From Shimazuella alba (lineage in GTDB: Bacteria; Bacillota; Bacilli; Thermoactinomycetales; Thermoactinomycetaceae): DNA of 64,000 nt. The position numbers and the translations under genes were made by a program. This document shows positions 17,474-25,840 of this stretch, in pieces. The stretch's first letter is position 1, and every line of letters starts with the position of its first letter. The notes beneath the pieces were generated by a model. That model saw only the letters and a program-made list of their open reading frames with translations, did no database searches and was not told the origin of the DNA. Where the stretch lies: positions 16,620-80,619 of the forward strand of contig NZ_WUUL01000015.1 of NCBI RefSeq assembly GCF_009831235.1, written 5' to 3'.

Positions 17474-17498
17474 AAAAAGTGCTCAACTAGCACTTTTT
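17474..17498. terminator. Bidirectional terminator between ubiD-like and yunB
   Basis: A 10-bp stem AAAAAGTGCT / AGCACTTTTT with a 5-base loop lies between two convergent genes. Confidence 0.85.
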
Positions 17499-18166
17499 TA
17501 TTTTACAGGAGGAACTGGCATTTGTTTTACAGTGCCTTGATCATTATAAAAATAATAGTTGGGAACTTTCCCCACCACTAGAGCTTGTGCTATTGGATAA
17601 TCTACCTCTACATGTAATAGTTCTTCTGTAAAGGGTATAATCAAGTCCATTTCTGTTTTTATTTTTGCTATGAGGGTAACCATCACCATATTGATACCTT
17701 GTGATTCTAACTTTGGAACGAGACTCACTTTCACGGTTCCTTTCGGCCATAAATTGACGGATAGCGGAGGCCCATAATTAGCAAATATATTACTATCAAG
17801 TGCTTGCCCTAAGCTGATTTCAATTGGTTTATCTTTCAGATGCTTCAGCGACTCTTGAATTTTATTAGTAGTATTTTGATAAATCTTTGCTTGCACCTGC
17901 GGATTTATTTGTATAAACGAAATATTTCCTTGATCATCTTTCTGAATACTCATTACTTGATTTAGCTGATTACCCATTTTCACTTGTTCTTCAATACCTT
18001 CGACAATTGCCTCTTGTGCCAAACGTTTTGCTTCTGTCTTAGCAATCTGTACTAGAATTGGGTGTACATTGCGATCAACCAGCCAAATAGACACAAAAAG
18101 AAGAGCAAAAACACAAAAACAAACGATATATATTTTTGATTTTTTTCTCATGCGATAGCGAAACAT
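17498..18166 (-). CDS. yunB: Sporulation protein YunB
   Basis: A 222-residue protein with one N-terminal membrane anchor (about residues 11-29) and an extracytoplasmic domain with repeats like VNLWPKGTVKVSLVPKLESQ. It matches YunB, needed for efficient sporulation in Bacillus and made under sigma-E. The start at 18166 follows AGGGGTGAG; the frame open to 18220 would prepend 18 residues without a ribosome site. It is convergent with the UbiD gene. Confidence 0.9.
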   Translation of the reverse strand: MFRYRMRKKSKIYIVCFCVFALLFVSIWLVDRNVHPILVQIAKTEAKRLAQEAIVEGIEEQVKMGNQLNQVMSIQKDDQGNISFIQINPQVQAKIYQNTTNKIQESLKHLKDKPIEISLGQALDSNIFANYGPPLSVNLWPKGTVKVSLVPKLESQGINMVMVTLIAKIKTEMDLIIPFTEELLHVEVDYPIAQALVVGKVPNYYFYNDQGTVKQMPVPPVK

Positions 18167-18321
18167 GAATAACTCACCCCTAAACATCCTTCCTAAGAAA
18201 AGGAATTGACACAAACACAAAGAAAGCTGAAACTAGTAAAGTAGTTTGACGATACATTGTTTTTTGTTTTAAACAGCTTATTCATGGAAGTACAAAAGTA
18301 TGGCATGTTAGGGGGATAAAT

Positions 18322-19116
18322 ATGAAACAGTATTTAGATTTACTGCAACATATATTAGAAAATGGAGAAAAGAGAGAGGATCGTACAGGTACAGGTACAA
18401 TTAGTGTATTTGGACATCAGATGCGATTTTCACTTGAACAGGGATTTCCACTTATTACAACAAAAAAAGTACATCTGCGATCTATCATTTACGAACTATT
18501 GTGGTTTTTACGTGGAGAAACCAATATTAAATATTTAGTAGACAATCAAGTATCCATCTGGAATGAATGGGCCGATGAACAGGGGGAGCTTGGGCCTGTC
18601 TATGGAAAACAATGGCGTTCTTTTCCCAGTACAAACGGAAAGTCAATCGATCAAATCAGTTGGGTTATTGATGAAATAAAAAAAAATCCAACCTCTAGAA
18701 GATTAATTGTGAGCGCATGGAATCCAGGAGAACTAGACAAAATGGCGCTTCCTCCCTGCCATCTACTCTTTCAATTTTATGTTTCGGATGGAAAGCTATC
18801 TTGCCAACTCTATCAACGCAGTGCAGACACTTTTTTAGGTGTTCCATTTAACATTGCTAGTTATGCTTTGCTCACTCATATGGTTGCTCAAGTTACTGGA
18901 CTTGGAGTAGGAGATTTTGTTCATACTTTAGGAGATGCACATATTTACCTAAATCATTTGGAGCAAGTAAAAGAACAATTGAAGAGAAAACCTTTTCCCC
19001 TTCCTAAAATCAAATTAAATCCAGAAATAAGTTCCATATTTGATTTTAAATATGAGGATATATCCATCATTAACTATGAAGCACACCCTCATATTAAAGG
19101 AGAAGTATCTGTATGA
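18322..19116 (+). CDS. thyA: Thymidylate synthase ThyA
   Basis: A 264-residue enzyme converting dUMP to dTMP with methylene-tetrahydrofolate. The nucleophile C146 lies in [11 protein letters not shown], with the preceding [10 protein letters not shown] phosphate-binding segment and [15 protein letters not shown]. Length and motifs match classical ThyA. TTAGGGGG precedes the ATG. It overlaps folA by four bases (ATGA), forming the usual thyA-folA pair in which the reductase recycles the dihydrofolate made here. Confidence 0.98.
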   Translation: MKQYLDLLQHILENGEKREDRTGTGTISVFGHQMRFSLEQGFPLITTKKVHLRSIIYELLWFLRGETNIKYLVDNQVSIWNEWADEQGELGPVYGKQWRSFPSTNGKSIDQISWVIDEIKKNPTSRRLIVSAWNPGELDKMALPPCHLLFQFYVSDGKLSCQLYQRSADTFLGVPFNIASYALLTHMVAQVTGLGVGDFVHTLGDAHIYLNHLEQVKEQLKRKPFPLPKIKLNPEISSIFDFKYEDISIINYEAHPHIKGEVSV

Positions 19117-19595
19117 TTTCTTTAATCGTTGCATACGATGAAAATCGAGTAATCGGTTATCAAAATGAATTACCGTGGTATCTTCCAAATGATCTGAAAC
19201 ATTTTAAAACCATTACAACTGGAAAAACAATCGCAATGGGCAGATCAACCTATGAATCCATCGGAAGACCATTGCCAAATCGAAAAAATATCGTACTGAC
19301 ACATTCTAGAACATTCCATGCAGATCAGGTAGAAGTAGTACATCATTTAGAAGACATTTTGCAACGAGAGGAAGTCATCATAATCGGGGGAGCTTCCGTC
19401 TATAAACAATTTCTACCATATGCAGATCACTTATACATCACGGTAATTCACCATGCATTCAGAGGGGATACTTATTTCCCCGAATGGGATGAAGAAAAGT
19501 ATCGTTTGCTTACACAAGAAAAAGGGATAGAAAATGAAAAAAATGTCTACCCCCATACTTTTTATCATTACCAAAAGGCATCCGCAAAATTTTAG
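19113..19595 (+). CDS. folA: Dihydrofolate reductase
   Basis: A 160-residue DHFR. Visible landmarks are [20 protein letters not shown] (substrate and Met20-loop region), the [22 protein letters not shown] segment and [16 protein letters not shown]. It reduces dihydrofolate to tetrahydrofolate. It is translationally coupled to thyA through ATGA. The 2-bp gap to the convergent methyltransferase stop leaves no room for a separate terminator. Confidence 0.97.
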   Translation: MISLIVAYDENRVIGYQNELPWYLPNDLKHFKTITTGKTIAMGRSTYESIGRPLPNRKNIVLTHSRTFHADQVEVVHHLEDILQREEVIIIGGASVYKQFLPYADHLYITVIHHAFRGDTYFPEWDEEKYRLLTQEKGIENEKNVYPHTFYHYQKASAKF

Positions 19596-19597
19596 GA

Positions 19598-20164
19598 TCA
19601 TCGATCCCAATTCGGGAGAAAACGTCGCTTTTCTCCCATTTCTTCTTCATAATCAGTAGCATCTTTTAGTGCATATTCTTCCATCGGAATTCGAATCAAT
19701 ACCATTGTCAGGGTATTCATAAATGTGACCATAGCAGCTGTTAAATATGCTCCAAATATGACTGGAAAAACAAGCAACTCAATTGCTACTACAACATAAT
19801 TAGGATGTCTCAAATATTGATATGGACCTTCCACTTTTGGCTTATGCCCCGGAACGACCCAGATGCGAGTATTCCAATACTTCCCTAATGATTTAATGCA
19901 CCAATAACGTAATACTTGTGTTATTCCAAACAGAAGAAAAGGTGCCCAAGCCCATGTTGGGGGTTTTGCGCGAAAAAACAGTACTTCTGCCCAAATTCCT
20001 ACAAAAAGTAGTGTATGAATAAAAAGAATCAACTTGTAATGTTCTTGACCAACTTCATAACCACCTTGACTTGCCATCCAATTACTATTTTGTTTTGAAA
20101 TAGCTAGTTCTGCAATTCTTTGCACCACTACAATCCACCATAAGAGAATCATCCAAGATGACAT
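19598..20164 (-). CDS. bpsB: Isoprenylcysteine-type methyltransferase (BpsB-like)
   Basis: A 188-residue membrane protein with about four or five helices and the ICMT-fold SAM motif GPYQYLRHPNYVVVAIELL. Its gene directly follows a type III polyketide synthase, as bpsA-bpsB do in Bacillus subtilis, where BpsB O-methylates the alkylpyrones made by BpsA. AAAGGAGG precedes the ATG, which is 3 bp after the PKS stop. The assignment to pyrone methylation is by context; the membrane methyltransferase fold is clear. Confidence 0.85.
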   Translation of the reverse strand: MSSWMILLWWIVVVQRIAELAISKQNSNWMASQGGYEVGQEHYKLILFIHTLLFVGIWAEVLFFRAKPPTWAWAPFLLFGITQVLRYWCIKSLGKYWNTRIWVVPGHKPKVEGPYQYLRHPNYVVVAIELLVFPVIFGAYLTAAMVTFMNTLTMVLIRIPMEEYALKDATDYEEEMGEKRRFLPNWDR

Positions 20165-20167
20165 CTT

Positions 20168-21232
20168 CTATCCTCCTTTATTCCAATTTAAAAGCAATAA
20201 CTCTGAACTAAAACCTGGTCCTAGAGCGGTCATCAATCCATATCCTCTCGTAGGCTCAGTTTGTAATACTTGTTGTAAAACAAAGAGCACTGTCACAGAT
20301 GACATGTTGCCAAACTTCTGTAAAATATCATAAGCAAATGAGAATTTCCCCTTTGAAACTTTTAACGCAGATTCATATGCTTCTAAAACCTTTACCCCTC
20401 CAGGATGCGAAACCATATAATCAATTTGATCGATAGTTAGTTTACATCTGTCCAAAAAAGTATCCACTACTTCTTTCACTTGCCGTTGAACGATTTTTGG
20501 AATATCACGTGAAAAAATAACTTTCAAACCGTCTTCTACTACTTCCCAGCCCATTACATCTAACGAATTTGGCCAGATGGTGCTCATGCTGTCGATTACG
20601 CTTGGTGCATGGCCGGTTAAGCTCACTTCATCACCTGCGATCAAAACAGCCGCTGCACCATCTCCAAATAAAGAAGTCGCCACAAAGTTACTTTTCGTAA
20701 GATCCTGCGGACGAAAAGTTAAGCTGCATAATTCGACTGCGACAAATAGCACTCGAGAATCAGGAAATGCTTTGGTATACTCATAAGCTCTTGAAAGACC
20801 TGCTACACCACCTGCACAGCCTAGTCCCCAAATAGGAGTGCGCTTAATATGTTTTCTCATTCCCAGTTGGTTTATTAAGTACGCATCTATACTAGGAGTA
20901 GCAAGTCCTGTTGTAGAAACGAAAAAAATATGATCAATGTCTTTTTGATTGATATTTGCTTGTTCTAAACATGACCTTACTGCATCTTCGGCAAGTTTAC
21001 ATGCCGTCTCTACATATATTTGGTTTCTTTGTGTAAATGTATGCTCATTACGAAACCAATCAACTTCGCAACTAATGTATCGTTTATCAATGGCAGTGTT
21101 GTCAAAGATATTCATTAATTTTTCTGTTTGAGGATAAGAGATAGGAAATAGTTGTTGAGCAAATGTTTTCGCGTCTGATTGAGACAAAACATATGGCGGC
21201 ACTGCTGTTCCAACTGCAACAATTTTGGACAC
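20168..21232 (-). CDS. bpsA: Type III polyketide synthase (chalcone/stilbene synthase-like, BpsA)
   Basis: A 354-residue homodimeric ketosynthase. The catalytic triad is C139 (GLGCAGG), H276 (VSHPGG) and N309 (FGNMSS). Such enzymes extend fatty acyl-CoA starters with malonyl-CoA to alkyl-pyrones or resorcinols. The start is GTG at 21232 behind AAAAGGGG; a longer frame to 21340 runs through an upstream terminator hairpin and has no ribosome site. With the methyltransferase it probably makes methylated lipid pyrones. The promoter should lie in the short space between 21232 and the hairpin. Confidence 0.93.
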   Translation of the reverse strand: MSKIVAVGTAVPPYVLSQSDAKTFAQQLFPISYPQTEKLMNIFDNTAIDKRYISCEVDWFRNEHTFTQRNQIYVETACKLAEDAVRSCLEQANINQKDIDHIFFVSTTGLATPSIDAYLINQLGMRKHIKRTPIWGLGCAGGVAGLSRAYEYTKAFPDSRVLFVAVELCSLTFRPQDLTKSNFVATSLFGDGAAAVLIAGDEVSLTGHAPSVIDSMSTIWPNSLDVMGWEVVEDGLKVIFSRDIPKIVQRQVKEVVDTFLDRCKLTIDQIDYMVSHPGGVKVLEAYESALKVSKGKFSFAYDILQKFGNMSSVTVLFVLQQVLQTEPTRGYGLMTALGPGFSSELLLLNWNKGG

Positions 21233-21280
21233 TACAATGAACCCCTTTTGCTTTTTTCCTAGCTTATCCATTTCTTTATA

Positions 21281-21307
21281 AAAAAATAGCCTATCCGAAG
21301 ATAGACT
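21281..21307 (-). terminator. Terminator between the T4SS-like operon and bpsA
   Basis: On the minus strand an 8-bp stem (AGTCTATC / GATAGGCT, one wobble) with a TTCG tetraloop is followed by ATTTTTTT. It ends the operon that runs from 31324. Confidence 0.85.
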
Positions 21308-21354
21308 TTTGTTTCTGATACATATATCTGATAGGTACAAACTTTCAAGCCGTT

Positions 21355-21648
21355 TTATCTGGTAAATCTTATAACAAGATATCGCAAACCACCAATAATC
21401 ACACCTACTAGTATTTGAAAGTAAATTGACTGATTTGGTATTAAGTTATTCAATATAAAGATGGTGATAACTCCCCAAGCAATCGAACGAACAGCGGTAG
21501 GCCAAATATAAACGATCACGATTAACAATAGAAAGGTAACTACTGCTGTTCCAGAGTTGCCTAGCGCAATTCCTGCAACAAAGCTAAGAATGATGATCTC
21601 AATAAAAGGTAAGACCGAACGGGAAAACCCACGGAGCGTTTTGAACAC
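21355..21648 (-). CDS. Small membrane protein at the end of the T4SS-like operon
   Basis: A 97-residue protein with three hydrophobic segments (about residues 14-33, 36-53, 55-85). I do not recognise a family. The start is read as GTG at 21648, five bases after GGGGGGAG; the ATG at 21663 contains that site. It lies 33 bp after the VirD4-like gene and before a terminator, so it belongs to the same operon. Confidence 0.65.
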   Translation of the reverse strand: MFKTLRGFSRSVLPFIEIIILSFVAGIALGNSGTAVVTFLLLIVIVYIWPTAVRSIAWGVITIFILNNLIPNQSIYFQILVGVIIGGLRYLVIRFTR

Positions 21649-21681
21649 CTTTTCTCCCCCCATTCAAACATAGACGATATG

Positions 21682-24276
21682 CTATGTTAGTTCTTGTCGT
21701 TGTTGCTCCATGTAATGAGAGATCTCTTCGTCTAATTCTTCTACCTCTCTAGCTTCACCTGATTCAATCATTCTTTTCATACCCCAATCCAATCCCCATT
21801 GGAACGCTTCTATTCTTTCATTCGTTTTGTAATTTGCTGTACTTCCATCTGGTAGGAATACCGATGGAGGAAGATTAGAGACAACACAAGTAGTAACCGT
21901 TTTACGTTGGTTTTTCTTCGATTGAATGTACACTGCTGCTGTGCGTTCCGCTAATTTTTCAACAAAAGATGCTTTTATGTGTTTACGAGTAAGTTCTTCA
22001 ATTTCATCTGCACCTTCCAACTGAGCACAACTGATAACCATTCCAATGTTGCCTTTCATTGCTTGCACTAGTTCCTCATTGTTAAATTGATCAATCTCTC
22101 TTGTGATCAGACCTAATCCCAGATCACATTTTGTATCACTCAAGAAAATCTCTGTAAATAAAGGAATCTGAATCATATGGGCTTCTTCGATCATCATAAG
22201 ATGAAACTTAGATCCAACTGGACGTTTGATCGCAGCTTGATAATAATGATTGACCAATTGACCAACCGTAACTTTTAATTCGTGATCTTTCATCCCATCA
22301 AGATCAATAAATACCAAATGACCTTCATCCATATATTTCATGATATCGAGCGTCATCTCTTTTTGAAGATACATCCTGCGCATCGTAGGATCTTGAAGCA
22401 ATGGATCAATATGATTTAATATCCCTTCTACTTCCTTCTTGAGTTCCTGTTGATCTAATTTTGTCCAGAATCGTTTCACATAAGGGTCTTTTCCTTTTTG
22501 CACAATCTGCGCTCGAAATGCTGGATCACGGAAAAATTCATCAACACATAAAACCGTATGATGCTCATCATGCTCCATCAGGCTATGAACAGCAAGTGTA
22601 AGCAATCGTTTCATTCTAGTAAGAGACTCACTTTTTCCGTGCTTATGCAACAATACTTCTGCGATTTGCTCTGCAATCTGATCGATTGGGTTATTATTTG
22701 GGTTTGCCAATAAGTTAAGACCAACCACATGCGATGTATCACTGGAAAGATTAAAATGGTGAATCTTATCTTTTGGAATTTTTTCTCCACTTTCCTCTAA
22801 GAAACGTAAGCGGTTTTCAATAATAGCAATAATTTCACGTGCTGGATCTAAAATGGTAAATCCAGGATGACTATCTGGATCTTTTAGCCAATCATCAATC
22901 ATAGATTGTATGATCTGCGTTGAAGCACTAGATCTGCCCATTCCACTTGTACCAGATAGAAGAAAATGTTTGGTGAGTTGATTATGACTCACTCTCACTT
23001 CTCTTGTGTGCAAAGGATGTTTGGCAACACCGATTAAAATCCCCTCATTTAGTTCATTATCTTCAAGTGTTCGTTGATCGTTTACCAAATGCATTAAATA
23101 CCCGCGACTATTTTTATCCGTTTTTTCTGGTTCCTTATAGATCCAATGGGAGGAGGGAGGCAAATGGAACAAATTAGCTAATTCATTTCCATCCCACACC
23201 ATAAAGGTTGAAGGATAGGGATATGGGATCGGATTTTGATCTTTTATCGGATTCCACCATTTTTGAGGCCAAAATCGAATAGCTCCATCATAATTCATCG
23301 CAGTTTCAATCGCATTTGCGCTAGATCGAACAATAGAAACCGAATTCTCATGATTCGACCACAGGCTAAGTCTTACTTTAAACGAGAGCTCACGACCTGT
23401 AAGTCTTTTCATTAAGCTGATTCTACGGGCTTTTTCCTCCGGCTCCATTTCGGAAATCTTTTTATCTTTAAAGCTATCCATTACATCTTCTGATCGATCT
23501 TCTAGCTGCGACCAACTAACTGGCGAAAATTGCAAATCGAGATATGTCCCAGGTCTTAATGAGTTTAAAATATTTCCGATTGGACTTTCTTTTTTCTGTT
23601 CCAATGAAGCTAATGGCAGTCCTTTTCTCTTTCCTAACTGAAAAGTGAAGATCCCCCCTGATCCACCATTTTCTGCTTCTGGAAACTGGTCTTTGGTGAT
23701 CTCATGTATTTCTGCGGAAGGGTACACACTTTTAATCGTATCAAAGACACTGTTCCCTTTATCTTTTGGATAAGACATATAGATACCTATCTCATTAGAG
23801 CCTGCCGGGATAGCAAAACGAATGCGGAACCATGGATTACCAAACCGTATTCGTCTTGTTAAATGCCTGATCATACCACCAAACGTACGCGTCATCATGG
23901 TGATTTTATCGATTTCCAGCTCAATATTGTCGGACGGCAAGATCCGAAGATAACGCACTCCTTTAACTGCTTGTCGACGATAGTACATAATCATCAGCCA
24001 GCGAATAGCGATATACAACAACGGTATACATATAAGAATCGCGATCACGGTTGGCAACCACGATAAAATGTAGTTACCGGATGATGCTACTGTATCATTA
24101 ACCGTGTCCACTGCTTCAGATGTATCTGGTGATTTCCCTTCCAATCTCGGCTGCAAAAACTCCCAGATTTTCGCAAGGAGAAAGAGAAAAGCTATTCCTA
24201 AAACAACATACAAGAAATACCAAGGTATTTTTGCCAAATCATCAGGACCACCTTTTGGCATCTTTAACCAACTCAT
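21682..24276 (-). CDS. VirD4/TraG-like coupling ATPase with altered Walker A
   Basis: An 864-residue membrane-anchored ATPase. Two membrane segments (about 20-36 and 72-98) are followed by a cytoplasmic region and the nucleotide-binding domain: GTSGMGRS at 442-449, a Walker B-like HLVFIDLDGMKD and MMIEEAH. In conjugation and secretion systems this class couples substrates to the channel and pumps them through. Here the Walker A lysine is arginine (R448, codon AGA), which usually cripples hydrolysis. The ribosome site is GGTGGGGG. It is 11 bp after the VirB6-like gene. Alternative: a HerA/FtsK-like ATPase of other function; the operon context favours VirD4. Confidence 0.8.
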   Translation of the reverse strand: MSWLKMPKGGPDDLAKIPWYFLYVVLGIAFLFLLAKIWEFLQPRLEGKSPDTSEAVDTVNDTVASSGNYILSWLPTVIAILICIPLLYIAIRWLMIMYYRRQAVKGVRYLRILPSDNIELEIDKITMMTRTFGGMIRHLTRRIRFGNPWFRIRFAIPAGSNEIGIYMSYPKDKGNSVFDTIKSVYPSAEIHEITKDQFPEAENGGSGGIFTFQLGKRKGLPLASLEQKKESPIGNILNSLRPGTYLDLQFSPVSWSQLEDRSEDVMDSFKDKKISEMEPEEKARRISLMKRLTGRELSFKVRLSLWSNHENSVSIVRSSANAIETAMNYDGAIRFWPQKWWNPIKDQNPIPYPYPSTFMVWDGNELANLFHLPPSSHWIYKEPEKTDKNSRGYLMHLVNDQRTLEDNELNEGILIGVAKHPLHTREVRVSHNQLTKHFLLSGTSGMGRSSASTQIIQSMIDDWLKDPDSHPGFTILDPAREIIAIIENRLRFLEESGEKIPKDKIHHFNLSSDTSHVVGLNLLANPNNNPIDQIAEQIAEVLLHKHGKSESLTRMKRLLTLAVHSLMEHDEHHTVLCVDEFFRDPAFRAQIVQKGKDPYVKRFWTKLDQQELKKEVEGILNHIDPLLQDPTMRRMYLQKEMTLDIMKYMDEGHLVFIDLDGMKDHELKVTVGQLVNHYYQAAIKRPVGSKFHLMMIEEAHMIQIPLFTEIFLSDTKCDLGLGLITREIDQFNNEELVQAMKGNIGMVISCAQLEGADEIEELTRKHIKASFVEKLAERTAAVYIQSKKNQRKTVTTCVVSNLPPSVFLPDGSTANYKTNERIEAFQWGLDWGMKRMIESGEAREVEELDEEISHYMEQQRQELT

Positions 24277-24287
24277 TTTTCCCCCAC

Positions 24288-25820
24288 CTATCTTGGAAAT
24301 CTTATCTTCTCAATTCGAGTTGTTGCATTCTGTAAATATTTACTAAACTGTTTCGAAATATCTTTCGAATTATCCGTATACTGTGTAAATTTACCTAACG
24401 ATCCATTCACAATGCCTATAAGCTCATTTCTTTTCCAAATAATACCAACAGTCAGGATCAATTGCATAATAATCGTCCAAGCATAACCATAATCTTCTGG
24501 TGGTGTTAAGTTATACAAAATTTGTGATAACGTTAAAATCATGCTGAGTAAAACACCAACTACTATCTTTAATATCTGATATCCAATGAACTTTTTGGTC
24601 CAATCCATCGCTAAACCTGACCACGCCGGATATAGTGCCATTAAAAGCGCAAATGGGGCAAAAAGGGCAAAAATGACAAAAATAAATTGGTAGACCAAAA
24701 TAGCTCCTGCAACAAATAAAAATACTGCTCCTAATATGAGATGAGACACAACAAGCAGTCCGAGCAGGGTAAGTCTTTGAAACACACCCAAACTGGTAAC
24801 CATCACATTTGGCTCATACCCAAGCGATGTATTTCCTACCCGTTCTTCATTCACTGCTTGTATACGTGCTTCACTTCCAGGTTTGTTATTTAAAATACGT
24901 CCTATTCTCTCAGGAGTTAATTTGGGATCACCTGATGTCATACCGTACTGTAACATGAGATAAGGTTCGTAAATGAGCATATCGTACATTTTATCGGCTA
25001 CTACAAAGGATGAAACTTGAGAGGAATACTGGCTTGCATCAACTTTGGTATTAATTCCTTTGATTGAAAGCTTCTCATTTTTCTCTGAATCTTCTTCAAC
25101 TTGATTAGTACTAACCATATCAGCCTGCAAACCAACACCCATGATCTCTTGACTAATCCCACTACTGATATCATTTAGATAATGCATCACACCACTGGAG
25201 TTATTGAAAAAGGCGAGTGAGGCCATCAAGATGAAGATGGTGGATATAATTCCTGTCCATGCACTTGATGTATCCCGTTTATACAAGCCTTTGTATGCAA
25301 TCCAAGCACCTGCCAGCAAAATGACAAATGTGATGAAATTTCCCCAGATGCCTGTATTGCCAATCTCAGATCCGTTAAATCCAACAAACTTTTGAATAAT
25401 CGCATCTACTTTATCTGCAAAAATATCGACAATATCCAATGAAAATCCGCTTTCCACTCCAGAAATAACCAAGAAATCCCAAATCAACAGCAGCTGCCAA
25501 ACAGAATTTACGATAAACGAATGGATTAACGCATAACCTGAATCATAAAAGTTACTGTTGAGATCCCAACTATCATGATCCGGGAATTGAATTTCTAAGT
25601 AGTAACGACTTGGTTTGTATTTGGTATACTTCACTTCGTATCTTTTTTGTTTTGCTTGTTCGACTCGCTCTTCTGGAAAATGAACAAGGGTATCGAACAT
25701 AAAATTGTAACCCGTCTGATTAGGAGGGGCAGCGGTTTCTGCGCTAACTCTACCTTGCATGGTTAACCATAGGAAGCAAACGAGGAAACCTATCGCCAAC
25801 CACTTGTTTATTTTTTTCAT
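24288..25820 (-). CDS. VirB6/TrbL-like polytopic channel protein
   Basis: A 510-residue protein with a cleavable signal peptide (about 1-27, ending VSAETAA), an extracytoplasmic N-terminal segment and then about eight membrane helices, including the paired helices at IFVIFALFAPFALLMALY. The plan matches VirB6/TrbL-type channel subunits in Gram-positive conjugation modules. It lies between virB4-like and virD4-like genes. The ribosome site is GGTGGAGAG. Sequence similarity alone is weak in this family; the call rests on topology and context. Confidence 0.75.
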   Translation of the reverse strand: MKKINKWLAIGFLVCFLWLTMQGRVSAETAAPPNQTGYNFMFDTLVHFPEERVEQAKQKRYEVKYTKYKPSRYYLEIQFPDHDSWDLNSNFYDSGYALIHSFIVNSVWQLLLIWDFLVISGVESGFSLDIVDIFADKVDAIIQKFVGFNGSEIGNTGIWGNFITFVILLAGAWIAYKGLYKRDTSSAWTGIISTIFILMASLAFFNNSSGVMHYLNDISSGISQEIMGVGLQADMVSTNQVEEDSEKNEKLSIKGINTKVDASQYSSQVSSFVVADKMYDMLIYEPYLMLQYGMTSGDPKLTPERIGRILNNKPGSEARIQAVNEERVGNTSLGYEPNVMVTSLGVFQRLTLLGLLVVSHLILGAVFLFVAGAILVYQFIFVIFALFAPFALLMALYPAWSGLAMDWTKKFIGYQILKIVVGVLLSMILTLSQILYNLTPPEDYGYAWTIIMQLILTVGIIWKRNELIGIVNGSLGKFTQYTDNSKDISKQFSKYLQNATTRIEKIRFPR

Positions 25821-25840
25821 AACATCTCTCCACCCATAGG

